Assembly: GCF_000739085.1 (NCBI RefSeq)
Contig: NZ_CP009110.1
Span: forward strand, 6,882,001 to 6,946,000
Length of the DNA: 64,000 nucleotides
Origin: Amycolatopsis methanolica 239
GTDB lineage: Bacteria; Actinomycetota; Actinomycetes; Mycobacteriales; Pseudonocardiaceae
Direction: 5' to 3'
The position numbers and the translations under genes were made by a program. The notes under the pieces were generated by a model. The model was not told the DNA's origin and did no database searches. It saw nothing but the letters and a program-made list of their open reading frames with translations. Within the stretch, counting starts at the first letter, position 1; each line of letters begins with the position of its first letter. Below, piece after piece: positions 32,554 through 40,067 of this stretch.

Positions 32554-33543
32554 TTGAACGGGGTCGAGGCGGTGATCGTCGCCGGGGACTGGACGGATCC
32601 GGACCGCGCGAAGATCACCCTCGCCGAGTACGCGGAGCGGTGGATCGTGGAACGGCCGGGGCTGCGGCCGCGCACGGTCGAGCTGTACCGGTGGTTGCTG
32701 CGTAAGCACATCACGCCGTACATCGGCGACGTCCCGCTCAACCGGTTGTCGGCGGCGACGTTTCGGCAGTGGCGGGCCGATCGGCTGGCGGCCGGGGTGT
32801 CGGCTTCGGTGCTGGCGAAGTGCTACCGGCTGCTCCGGGGCGTGCTGAACACCGCGGTCGATCCGGACGAGCTGATCGCCAAGAACCCGTGCAAGATTCC
32901 GGGCGCGGAGAAGGAGACACCGGAGGAGCGGCCGTTGGTCACGGTGGGGCAGGTCTTCGAGATCGCGGCGGCCCTTCCGGAGCGGTTCTCGGCGATGGTG
33001 CTGCTCGCGGCGTTCGGGTCGCTGCGGTTCGGGGAAGTGACCGCGCTGCGGCGGTGCGACGTGGCGGAGGACGCCAGTCAAGTTCGGGTGGTGCGGCAGT
33101 TCGTGGAGGTGCCCCGTCAGGGTGTGGTGGCTGGGCCGCCGAAGTCGCGGGCCGGGGTGCGGACGGTGACCCTGCCGCAGGCCATCCGGCCGGACATCGT
33201 CAAGCACCTGGCGGAGTTCGTAGGACCGGACCCGGAGGCGCTGCTCTTCACCGGCGAGAAGTCCGGTGGAGCGATTCGCCGGCCGAACTTCAACCAGCGC
33301 ACTCGGTGGACTGAGGCCGTGACCAAGCTCGGGCTGGAGGGGCTGCACTTCCACGACCTGCGGCACGCGGGCAACGTCTGGGCGTCGAAGGCGGGCATGT
33401 CGACGCGGGACCTCATGGCCCGGATGGGGCACGACGACATGCGGGCCGCGTTGATCTACCAGCGGGCCACGAGCGAGGCGGATCAGCACATCGCGGACCG
33501 GCTCTCGAAGCTCGTCGAGGAGCACCGCAAAGGGTCCGCGTGA
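32554..33543 (+). CDS. Tyrosine recombinase/integrase, N-terminally truncated (element 1)
   Basis: 329 residues from a TTG; the frame is open for a few more codons (ALEKERDADRW) but then meets the palindromic repeat. It aligns throughout with the intact integrase at 44595, matching from that protein's ERWLSVVESQIIQGEWTDPE onward, but lacks its first ~50 residues (GFGNVRQLPSGRWQAR...), the arm-binding domain. Core-binding domain (LRPRTVELYRWLLRKH) and catalytic domain (FGSLRFGEVTALRR, FHDLRHAG, GHDDMRAALIYQRAT with the nucleophilic Tyr) are intact. It could cut and join but probably binds arm sites poorly. Confidence 0.85.
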   Translation: MNGVEAVIVAGDWTDPDRAKITLAEYAERWIVERPGLRPRTVELYRWLLRKHITPYIGDVPLNRLSAATFRQWRADRLAAGVSASVLAKCYRLLRGVLNTAVDPDELIAKNPCKIPGAEKETPEERPLVTVGQVFEIAAALPERFSAMVLLAAFGSLRFGEVTALRRCDVAEDASQVRVVRQFVEVPRQGVVAGPPKSRAGVRTVTLPQAIRPDIVKHLAEFVGPDPEALLFTGEKSGGAIRRPNFNQRTRWTEAVTKLGLEGLHFHDLRHAGNVWASKAGMSTRDLMARMGHDDMRAALIYQRATSEADQHIADRLSKLVEEHRKGSA

Positions 33544-33562
33544 TGTTGTTGGGATGTTGCTG
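33543..33562. repeat. Element 1 right arm-type site
   Basis: ATGTTGTTGGGATGTTGCTG begins at the last base of the integrase stop codon and mirrors the left site at 31378 in the same orientation. Confidence 0.65.
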
Positions 33563-33570
33563 GAGATAGC

Positions 33571-33608
33571 AGAAGGGGTGCCTCCCAAGATCGGGTGGCA
33601 CCCCTTCT
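33571..33608 (+). terminator. Terminator of the element 1 integrase
   Basis: Perfect 12-bp inverted repeat AGAAGGGGTGCC / GGCACCCCTTCT with a 14-base loop, directly before the att copy. Its sequence differs from the terminator at the same place in elements 0 and 2. Confidence 0.7.
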
Positions 33609-33618
33609 GACCTGCGAA

Positions 33619-33660
33619 GAGCGGATGACGGGAATCGAACCCGCGTTCTCAGCTTGGGAA
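33619..33660. repeat. attachment site copy 2 (junction of elements 1 and 2)
   Basis: Identical 42-bp copy of the tRNA-Gly 3' half; serves as right end of element 1 and left end of element 2. Confidence 0.9.
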
Positions 33661-33744
33661 TCGGTCTGATCTTGCTCGACGGTGGCCCTGACCTGCGGGA
33701 CGGGTTCGCCAGGGTGTGCCTCCGTTGACCGTGGTTGACCGCCC

Positions 33745-33766
33745 CTAATGGCACGCTAATGGCACG
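33745..33766. repeat. Element 2 left arm-type site
   Basis: Two tandem copies of CTAATGGCACG. The other end of the element (45767-45788) has the same pair with one base different, and the element 0 relic (31154-31175) has a degraded pair. Confidence 0.65.
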
Positions 33767-33798
33767 ACCGGCGGTGCTCCCACCTGCACAGTTCCCCG

Positions 33799-33996
33799 GC
33801 TGAGGTGATCTCCTCGCGGCGCGGGTTCACCCCTGCCAGGCCGGGTGGTGCCGGTCAAGGGTCTGCCGGAGGCCGCGAAGCGCCCTTGACCGGTGCTGGC
33901 CGGGCTGGCTGCCCTCGGGCGCGCCGTGAGAAGGTCACCGGTGGTGCCCTCCCCTGATCTCCGAAGCGGTGCCGGGGTCCAGGGGCAGAGCCCCTG
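33799..33996 (+). repeat. Left-end repeat, element 2 copy
   Basis: About 197 bp matching 31422-31618, including the CCGGTCAAGGG/CCCTTGACCGG inverted repeat and a terminal CAGGGGC-aga-GCCCCTG hairpin. Non-coding. See the element 1 copy for possible roles. Confidence 0.7.
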
Positions 33997-34013
33997 AAGT
34001 ACCCACTCACCGA

Positions 34014-34613
34014 TCACGGCCAGATGGCCGGAACGGCCAGCAGGACAGTGCCGCAGCCGACTAGGAAGAGCCCCCACAACTGGATTTTCACAGTCCCCGC
34101 GCCGACATCCTTGGCAAGATCTTCGAGCAACCGATCAGCCCGGGCCGACTCCGCCTGTACCGTTTGAAGCTGTTGGCTTAATGAGTCTATGTCCTCGCGG
34201 TGCTGTTCCGTCATTCGCTGCTCGACCTCTCGAATCCGTCCGACCAAGAGGTTGACCTGCTCGTGAAAGGGCATGTCAGGTGCGATTGAGCGCTCTACCT
34301 GTGCAGTGGCCGTCAGCGTGACGGCCACCGTCGCTGTTGCAGCGTGCACCTCGACCATCGCTGGTCTGCGAAACTTGCTCCGCGCCGCGCTCCATGCCCT
34401 CTGGAGAGACGGATACAGGTGACCACTGCCGTAACGTTGGTGGTTCCGATACAACGCCACGGCGCTACAGGCGATGCCCGCCGCTGTCGTAAGAAGGCCA
34501 AGCCAGGCGAAGTATGCCGTCCTGCTCTGTACTACGGCATACAGGCTCAGGGCGATCGCGGCAACCGACAGTACGAGCGCTGCGTACCGCACGCGGGCTT
34601 GGGTGGACGTCAT
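34014..34613 (-). CDS. Membrane protein with coiled coil (element 2 cargo)
   Basis: 199 residues. Two N-terminal membrane helices (YAALVLSVAAIALSLYAVV and FAWLGLLTTAAGIACSAVAL), a basic linker (RAWSAARSKFRRPA), a long coiled coil (EQVNLLVGRIREVEQRMTEQ, then SLSQQLQTVQAESARADRLL) and a final C-terminal helix (LWGLFLVGCGTVLLAVPAIW). It could be a membrane-linked sensor or entry-exclusion protein; nothing specific is recognised. G+C is lower than in the chromosome. It is divergent from the following cargo pair. Confidence 0.65.
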   Translation of the reverse strand: MTSTQARVRYAALVLSVAAIALSLYAVVQSRTAYFAWLGLLTTAAGIACSAVALYRNHQRYGSGHLYPSLQRAWSAARSKFRRPAMVEVHAATATVAVTLTATAQVERSIAPDMPFHEQVNLLVGRIREVEQRMTEQHREDIDSLSQQLQTVQAESARADRLLEDLAKDVGAGTVKIQLWGLFLVGCGTVLLAVPAIWP

Positions 34614-34670
34614 GGAGACGTAATCGCTCCAGGCATTCCCGGCGTTGCTCGTATATCAGGAGCGTCGAGG

Positions 34671-34734
34671 GCCGCCGGCCGAAGCGGAGCGGCAGGCCGG
34701 GCGAGCCCGGCGGCGCGCTTGCGCGCCGCCCTTG
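34671..34734. repeat. 65-bp palindromic repeat, copy 2
   Basis: GCCGCCGGCCGAAGCGGAGC followed by GGCAGGCC and the palindrome GGCGGCGCGCTTGCGCGCCGCC (22 bp, interrupted here: arms GGCGGCGCGC and GCGCGCCGCC). It matches 32467-32530. It lies between the membrane protein gene and the cargo pair. From here to 34907 there is no gene. Confidence 0.6.
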
Positions 34735-34907
34735 ATCCCATAGAGCAGGATTCGGCAACAACAGCTTTCAGCCGGACGTTGAAGAGGGGCCTGGCTCAGT
34801 CGACTAGAAATATCAGATTGGACACGGTACGACACCCCATGTAACGCGAGGCTCAGCGCCTGCGAAGAAGACGGCGTAGATCACTGATCAACGGGTTAGG
34901 TTCGAGG

Positions 34908-35765
34908 ATGACCGATATATCCGCGCAGACTAGCGACGGTGCCCCTAGTTCGACGTCGGGAACCACAGGTGCTCGCAGGCCTAGATCGAAAGCTGGCGTT
35001 CCGCGACATGATCTCACTACCGTAGAGGAATGTGTACGAGCGCTCTGGGACGTCGCGCGACAAGGCGCGACTAGCGAAGAGGTCTTCGCACGCAAGCTCA
35101 TAGGGCCTGAGGCGAAGGCGTCAGGCGGCGCCTGGAGAACGAGAATCGCTAGTTTGCGGACGTGGGGCGTTGTTTCAAGTCCGCAGAGTGGGCAAATTCA
35201 ACTGACCCCGCTCGGACTGCGTCTCGCAAATAACGTCGACGTCCGGCAACTTGCGAACGCCCGGCGAGAGGCAGTCCTAAGTGTGCCGTCCTTTGCTCAG
35301 ATTCTCAGCGACAGCGACGGAGCACCCCTTCCCGATATCACCGGTATTGCCGGACGGTTTGAATTCGGCTATGCCCTCAGTAAGGCCGACGCCAAAAAAG
35401 CTGCCGATGATTTCCTTTCCTCTGTTCAGCTTGCCGGATTCATAAACAACGCAGGCGATGTCACACTGTCCGGCGCGGAACATAGTCGGGCCGAAGAAAC
35501 CTCTGCCGCAGACGTTGCGGAGTCAGCTCTTAACCCACCCGTAATGGGCGACACGCTTGCACTCGAATCCGAAACCTCAGAAACGCCCGAGATAGCCGAC
35601 TCCGACATCAAAGAAAAACTGGCGAACGAGACTTACGCACCAATATCTCGAAGAAGCGAGTCGTTGCCACTGCAAATATCCGTCACGATCGACATGTCGG
35701 ACTGGACGCCAACCGACGTAATTAGCGTACTGAAGACCCTTGGTTACGGTCAAAACAATGACTAG
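34908..35765 (+). CDS. Winged-helix protein of a two-gene cargo module (DUF5343-like)
   Basis: 285 residues. A disordered Ser/Thr/Gly-rich N-terminus (~35 residues) leads to a helix-turn-helix/winged-helix region (LTTVEECVRALWDVARQGAT, then ASLRTWGVVSSPQSGQIQLT, LGLRLA), as in DUF5343-like proteins found in defence loci. A second helical part (IAGRFEFGYALSKADAKKAA) and an acidic Ser/Thr linker follow, ending in a beta-helix tail (LPLQISVTIDMSDWTPTDVI) similar to the C-terminal tail of those proteins. A+T-rich third codon positions contrast with all neighbours. The next gene overlaps its end by 8 bp, so the two are a functional pair. Confidence 0.7.
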   Translation: MTDISAQTSDGAPSSTSGTTGARRPRSKAGVPRHDLTTVEECVRALWDVARQGATSEEVFARKLIGPEAKASGGAWRTRIASLRTWGVVSSPQSGQIQLTPLGLRLANNVDVRQLANARREAVLSVPSFAQILSDSDGAPLPDITGIAGRFEFGYALSKADAKKAADDFLSSVQLAGFINNAGDVTLSGAEHSRAEETSAADVAESALNPPVMGDTLALESETSETPEIADSDIKEKLANETYAPISRRSESLPLQISVTIDMSDWTPTDVISVLKTLGYGQNND

Positions 35766-36684
35766 CGAGGCCGTGCCAGACATCTTCGTCGTGAACCAGG
35801 CTATGTTACTCGATGGGATTAGATCTGCGGGACACGGCAACTTATCAACCCTCTCGCCGGAGGTCTCGCGAATACTCGCCGAAACCGGCCTGATCGAGGG
35901 CGATTCTTTAACGGAAGCGGGCAGTGATCTTTACCGAACTGCCTGGGTTCTCCGAGACATGGAGAAATCGTCAGTAACCCTCGGCCAAGCACTCAGATCA
36001 CTCACAGTACTTCAGATACTCGAACAAGAATTGCGAGGTTTTGGCGCGGTTCCGGAGGACGGCGTACTAGATCTACTGCGTCAACATAGATCCATCCCTC
36101 AAGCGCTCACCATTGAAAAGGCGCGTCCACTATTTCATTGGATGAACTCGTGCGGCGTCTTAATCTATTCTCGGAAGAACAAAACGGTCCGGATAATAGC
36201 TCCCGACGCCGACGTTGCTGCCGCAGGCGAAGAAGCAAGTCGCAGCGTGATGATCTCCCCGCGAACGCCGTTCTCTAACGTGGTACGGCTGCGCCGAATC
36301 ATTCGACTTCTGGCAGGAGTAGTGACGTGGGCCGACCCACACTTCGGTACGCGCGCCCTCGAAGAACTCGCGACCGAGGTCGATAGCACGAAGGTTACGG
36401 AGATACGCATTATCTCGGGCAATGCAACCAATGTACTGACTGAGAAAAGTTTCAAAGACTTCAAGCGATTTCGCGACGAAATGACACTTAAAGGTATCAC
36501 AAGCGCATGGCGAGTGGATCACAAAAGAGATTGGCATGACCGCTGGCTTGTCGCCAGGGACGGCGCCTGGAACGTGCCCCCGGTGAACAACCTGTTTCAG
36601 AACCAATATTCGGAGATTCTGCCCACAGGTGGCAAACCTCCCGTTGATCAATGGTGGGAGAGGGCAACCGCTCGAACCAGCTAA
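35758..36684 (+). CDS. PLD-like (HDRW) domain protein, partner of the winged-helix protein
   Basis: 308 residues. The first ~170 are helical with wHTH-like repeats (LSTLSPEVSRILAETGLIEG, RQHRSIPQALTIEKARPLFH). The C-terminal ~130 residues look like a single phospholipase D-type half-domain: GVVTWADPHFGTRALEELA, TEIRIISGNATNVL, then RDWHDRWLVARDGAW with His at about residue 260 and polar residues ahead of YSEIL. HDR(W/F) motifs of this kind occur in PLD-like nuclease or effector domains. ATG overlaps the upstream stop region. Low-G+C codon use shows recent foreign origin. Probable effector of a defence pair; catalytic competence unproven. Confidence 0.7.
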   Translation: MTSEAVPDIFVVNQAMLLDGIRSAGHGNLSTLSPEVSRILAETGLIEGDSLTEAGSDLYRTAWVLRDMEKSSVTLGQALRSLTVLQILEQELRGFGAVPEDGVLDLLRQHRSIPQALTIEKARPLFHWMNSCGVLIYSRKNKTVRIIAPDADVAAAGEEASRSVMISPRTPFSNVVRLRRIIRLLAGVVTWADPHFGTRALEELATEVDSTKVTEIRIISGNATNVLTEKSFKDFKRFRDEMTLKGITSAWRVDHKRDWHDRWLVARDGAWNVPPVNNLFQNQYSEILPTGGKPPVDQWWERATARTS

Positions 36685-36742
36685 TGGGGAGGGCATTTCG
36701 GTTCGCTAGGCAGCCGACAAGAAGGCCGACTTCGCGGCAGCC

Positions 36743-37555
36743 CTAAATTCGTGCAGCACGCGCAATGTGCATCCACGGTACAACCCGAGCAAACCTTATA
36801 CCGGAGGCTGCGGCGACCATCGCCCCTGCATGGGAAGTATGCAGGATACGCTCAAGCTTGTACGCCACCACTGCTGCATCGTACTCGGGTTCGCCTTGCA
36901 TGCCGCGGGGGTCGATGAGCTTCCAGTGGTTGTTGGGACCTGCGAGGATGTTCCAGGGTGAGGCGTCGCCGTGGCAGAGGCCGGGGCGCATGTCTGCGGC
37001 GAGGTCGTCGAGGAGTTCAAGGGCGTGGACTCGTTCGGCCTTGGGGGCTATCTGCTCGCCGACTGGGAGTTCGGTGAGGTTGTCGTTGGTGAGGCGGTCG
37101 CGGAGCCAGTCGGTGATGAGTGGCAGGTCGGCCGACGGTGCGGGTTGGCCGGCCATTGCCCGGAGGGGGCGGGCCAGGGCCTCGATGTCGAGGGTCGCCG
37201 GGTTGGCGTCGGCGAGTGGGGTTCCGGGGATGACCTGCTCCATCACCGTCCATGAACCGGTGTCGGTGCTGGTCGTGAGGTGGATCTTGGGGCCTACGTC
37301 GAGGTGGCCCAGTGCTTCGGCGACGGTGGCTTGGTCAAGGGCCGCCGGGTCGGGTGAGGCTCGGAAGATGAGCGGGCCGTGCGGGCTGGTCGCACTGACC
37401 ACGAAGGCGTACCGCGCTGGTAGGACGCGCTGCGGGGTCGCCGAGTGCTGGCGGGTCAGTTCGTCGAGTTCGGGGCCGATGCTGGTCAGCCAGGTGTCCG
37501 CGCGGTCGGGCCATCGTGCTCGCACAGAGCTGGCGAGCTTGTCCGGGACCTTCAC
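36743..37555 (-). CDS. Aminoglycoside phosphotransferase-family kinase
   Basis: 270 residues from a GTG overlapping the HAD stop (GTGA). The kinase-like fold of APH/choline-kinase proteins is visible: FVVSATSPHGPLIFRASPDP early, then the catalytic loop MRPGLCHGDASPWNIL (HxDxxxxN) and the metal-binding LIDPRGMQGEPEYD. The GDASPWN pattern is that of phosphotransferases for small metabolites; antibiotic resistance is possible but not indicated. Translated together with the HAD phosphatase and the GntR regulator as one minus-strand operon. Confidence 0.8.
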   Translation of the reverse strand: MKVPDKLASSVRARWPDRADTWLTSIGPELDELTRQHSATPQRVLPARYAFVVSATSPHGPLIFRASPDPAALDQATVAEALGHLDVGPKIHLTTSTDTGSWTVMEQVIPGTPLADANPATLDIEALARPLRAMAGQPAPSADLPLITDWLRDRLTNDNLTELPVGEQIAPKAERVHALELLDDLAADMRPGLCHGDASPWNILAGPNNHWKLIDPRGMQGEPEYDAAVVAYKLERILHTSHAGAMVAAASGIRFARVVPWMHIARAARI

Positions 37556-38220
37556 GGGACTGTGGCTAGCTCGGTCAGTACATCGGTGATCGCGTCGGCT
37601 CCGGCGCTGGTGAAGCGCTCGCGCTTGCCTGGTTTGTTGGCGTAGCCGATCGACCGGACACCGGCGGCTTTGGCGGCTTCGATGTCGGTCAGGGAGTCGC
37701 CGACGAAGACGCATCGCTCAGCGGGGATCCCCAGTGCCCGGAGGGCCTGGTTCAGGAGGTGCGGGCGTGGCTTGAGGAGTCGGATGTCTGCGCTCTCGCG
37801 GGCCGATACCGTGTCGACCAGGGGGCGGAGGCCGTAGAAGTCGAGGTAGGCGCTGATGGCGGCGGCGCTGTTGTTGCTCACGATCGCCAAGGGCCGGCCG
37901 GAACCGTGCCACGCCTGCATGAGTTCGTGAGCGCCCTCGGTCGGCGCTGCGGTGGTCATCGCCTCGACCTCGTGGGCGGTGAACGCGGCCTCGACGTATC
38001 GGGCGTCGTCGTCACCGAGTGAGGCGGCGTATTCGAGCACGTCGAACGGGTCGCTGCTGCTCGCCACGGGCTCAGGTGACGCATGTCCGGCGTCGGCGAG
38101 GACAGTGCGGAGCTGGTCTGCGACGACGGGTGCGGGGATTCCCGCGAAGACCGAGCACACCGGGCCGTCGAAGTCGAGGAGGAGCGCTCGGGCCTGGTCC
38201 AGCAGCTCCGCGGCCGTCAT
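37552..38220 (-). CDS. HAD-family phosphatase
   Basis: 222 residues. All HAD motifs are present: motif I ALLLDFDGPVCSVFAG (nucleophile Asp), motif II LAIVSNNSA, motif III Lys in RLLKPRPHLL, motif IV VFVGDSLTDIEAAKAAG. The cap domain is alpha-helical. The ATG overlaps the GntR stop (ATGA) and the stop overlaps the kinase start. Kinase plus phosphatase in one transcript suggests control of a phosphorylated small molecule linked to the regulator. Substrate unknown. Confidence 0.85.
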   Translation of the reverse strand: MTAAELLDQARALLLDFDGPVCSVFAGIPAPVVADQLRTVLADAGHASPEPVASSSDPFDVLEYAASLGDDDARYVEAAFTAHEVEAMTTAAPTEGAHELMQAWHGSGRPLAIVSNNSAAAISAYLDFYGLRPLVDTVSARESADIRLLKPRPHLLNQALRALGIPAERCVFVGDSLTDIEAAKAAGVRSIGYANKPGKRERFTSAGADAITDVLTELATVP

Positions 38221-39059
38221 CGCTGGAAGTCCTTGCCGACGCTGGACCACATGCTCTCGAACCACGTCTTGGCCTGGTCGACGTACTGCGACCCGGTCGA
38301 CGTGTCGTCGTCGTTCGCCGAGTGGTGGAACAGGATCGCGTCTTTGCCCATCAGGTCGTACATGGACTCGGTCTGGCCGTCGTAGCTGATGACGTGCTCG
38401 CGGACCGGATAGAAGCCGAAGAAGGCTTCCTCGTCGTTGATCAGGTAGAGCTTGAATGTCGGCGGCACGTTGTGCACCCGGATCTCGGCCGATGCCTCGT
38501 TGATCAAACCAAGGTCGGCGAGTTCGGTCACGGAATCGACGATCGCGAGCGTGTTCCGGCGCATGATCTCTTCGGCCCGCTTGCGGAAGACCGGGCTGTC
38601 AGTGCGCTCGTCCACGGTCACCGGCAGCGTCCAAGGCTGCCTCGGATCGGGCACGAGCAGTCGGACCCGGATCGACTCGGGGCGAAGCCGGCCAATGCGG
38701 ATCTTGTCCAGGGGCTCGGCGATGACGCCGTGCAGGGTCTCGCCGGAGAAGCCCGCGAAGTCGACGGTCACATGTTGTGCCTCGAACGCGCGCTCGATGT
38801 GCGGGCGGAGGCCGATGGGGCGTTCGGTGCGCTCTCGGACGAACACACCGCTGCCCTGACGGGAAACGATCAGGCCCTCTTCGCGCAGCTCACGCAGGGC
38901 GTTCTGCACGGTCATCGGGGCGACGTTGTAGGTCTTCGCCAGCTCGTTCCGCGAGGGCAGCTTGTCGCCCGGGCTGAACTTCTTGGTCAGGATCGCAGCG
39001 CGAAGGGCGTTCGCCACCTGCACATACGGCGGCCTCGGGTCATCGGGATCGAGTGGCAC
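38217..39059 (-). CDS. GntR/HutC-family transcriptional regulator of element 2
   Basis: 280 residues. N-terminal GntR winged helix (YVQVANALRAAILTKKFSPG, then LPSRNELAKTYNVAPMTVQN with the recognition helix) followed by a UTRA-like ligand domain (PVFRKRAEEIMRRNTLAIVD...) and an unusual C-terminal extension ending SSVGKDFQR. It takes the place of KorSA-type repressors in pSAM2-like elements. It faces an array of nine CTAG motifs and the Pra-like gene, so it probably represses both its own operon and the replication/transfer genes. Confidence 0.85.
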   Translation of the reverse strand: MPLDPDDPRPPYVQVANALRAAILTKKFSPGDKLPSRNELAKTYNVAPMTVQNALRELREEGLIVSRQGSGVFVRERTERPIGLRPHIERAFEAQHVTVDFAGFSGETLHGVIAEPLDKIRIGRLRPESIRVRLLVPDPRQPWTLPVTVDERTDSPVFRKRAEEIMRRNTLAIVDSVTELADLGLINEASAEIRVHNVPPTFKLYLINDEEAFFGFYPVREHVISYDGQTESMYDLMGKDAILFHHSANDDDTSTGSQYVDQAKTWFESMWSSVGKDFQR

Positions 39060-39084
39060 GGCCGTCCTCGCTCTCCTGCTCCAG

Positions 39085-39239
39085 CTAGTGCACTTCGTAG
39101 ACGTCTAGGGACGCACACGGACGCCTAGGCATGTAGCTAGTCGTCTAGATGGAGTTTCCCGCAGGGCCGGACGCCCTGTCTAGGCCAGCTAGTCGCCTAG
39201 CCCGATTGCAGCTTGCTTGACTTGTCTAGGCAGGCTGGC
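39085..39239. promoter_or_regulatory. Array of nine CTAG-centred operators between GntR and Pra-like genes
   Basis: CTAG occurs at 39085, 39105, 39125, 39137, 39145, 39180, 39189, 39197 and 39236, often as (G/C)TCTAGG or GTCTAG and once in TAGACGTCTAG (39098-39108). The first five are spaced 20, 20, 12 and 8 bp. CTAG is rare in such DNA, so nine in 155 bp is striking. Likely multi-site operator for the divergent GntR regulator. Confidence 0.65.
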
Positions 39240-39303
39240 TAACCTATCCCTGTCAGCCACGATAGGCAGCGCCGACTGAGGCGCCTACCAGGAGGAACAG
39301 GCA

Positions 39304-39771
39304 ATGGCGGTACCGCGCGGAACGCGCTTCGAGATCGAGCACGACGTGGTCTTCCCGGAAGGAGCGGCGATCGTTGGTCCGGTCACACCGGACATGGAGT
39401 ACGTCTCCAACGAGGACAAGGCCCGGGGCAAGCAGCCCAAGCAGAAGATCGACGAGCAGACCGGTCTGCCGCAGTGGAAGGTCACGGTGACCGACCCCTC
39501 TGCCGAGAAGGACCGGGACAAGTCGGTCACGGTGACCCTGCTCGACAGGGTCCAGCCGGTCCCGCCTCCGGCGGTGATGCAGGGCTTCGACTTCCGGCCG
39601 GTCCTGTTCGAGGGCCTGACGGTGGAGCCGCGGGTCATGGGCGAGAAGTTCAAGTACCAGGGGTGGGCGCTGCGGGCGACCGGGATGCGTGAGCCCAAGG
39701 GCGCGACCAACTCCCGGCCCACCCAGAACAAGGGTGCCGGCCAGGGCTCGAGTGAGCAGAAGGCCGCCTGA
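39304..39771 (+). CDS. Pra-like activator of replication, integration and excision
   Basis: 155 residues: RGTRFEIEHDVVFPEGAAIV, then TGLPQWKVTVTDPSAEKD and VTLLDRVQPVPPPAVMQGFD, FRPVLFEGLTVEP, ending in a polar tail. This layout (FPxG...VG.V.P, a TGLPxWxVxVxDP block, a PF.PV.F.GLTV block) matches the conserved AICE/Streptomyces plasmid proteins annotated as activators of replication, integration and excision, named after Pra of pSAM2. AGGAGGAACAGGCA upstream is a strong ribosome-binding site. First gene of the rightward transfer/replication operon and controlled by the CTAG array. Confidence 0.65.
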   Translation: MAVPRGTRFEIEHDVVFPEGAAIVGPVTPDMEYVSNEDKARGKQPKQKIDEQTGLPQWKVTVTDPSAEKDRDKSVTVTLLDRVQPVPPPAVMQGFDFRPVLFEGLTVEPRVMGEKFKYQGWALRATGMREPKGATNSRPTQNKGAGQGSSEQKAA

Positions 39772-40049
39772 TGGTGGGGCGACCGTCGCGTGAGGCGGTC
39801 GCTCGGTGGAACACCGCGTATGCCGAGCAGACAGCCGCACTGTTCGCCGCGATGCGAGCAGCCGCCGATGACGTGGCGGCAGTGCGGCGTCTCGCTCAGG
39901 CATACCACTCCGTCGCCGAGGCGTGGCGAGTCCTCGCGGAGGACCTGGGGGCACCGTTGTGGGCTCGCCACGCAGCATCCGTAGCCGCCGAAGAGTTCGA
40001 GCGCAGAGCCCGTCTCGAAGCACGGCGCGCAGATTCCATCCAGTCCTGA
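39771..40049 (+). CDS. Small helical AICE protein
   Basis: 92 residues, almost entirely alpha-helical and Ala/Arg/Glu-rich (VARWNTAYAEQTAALFAAMR, RRLAQAYHSVAEAWRVLAED). Start overlaps the Pra-like stop (TGATG). Similar short helical proteins often follow pra in AICEs without known function. Confidence 0.55.
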   Translation: MVGRPSREAVARWNTAYAEQTAALFAAMRAAADDVAAVRRLAQAYHSVAEAWRVLAEDLGAPLWARHAASVAAEEFERRARLEARRADSIQS

Positions 40050-40067
40050 CACCAAGAGGGGGCAGTT

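Larger units (their letters stand above)
31251..33618. mobile_element. Element 1: 2.4-kb AICE remnant with integrase
   Basis: Bounded by identical 42-bp att copies at 31251 and 33619. It has the shared left-end repeat, two or three small genes, an N-terminally truncated integrase and its own arm-type repeats at both ends. Replication, transfer and excisionase genes are missing, so it could move only with help from element 2. Confidence 0.8.
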
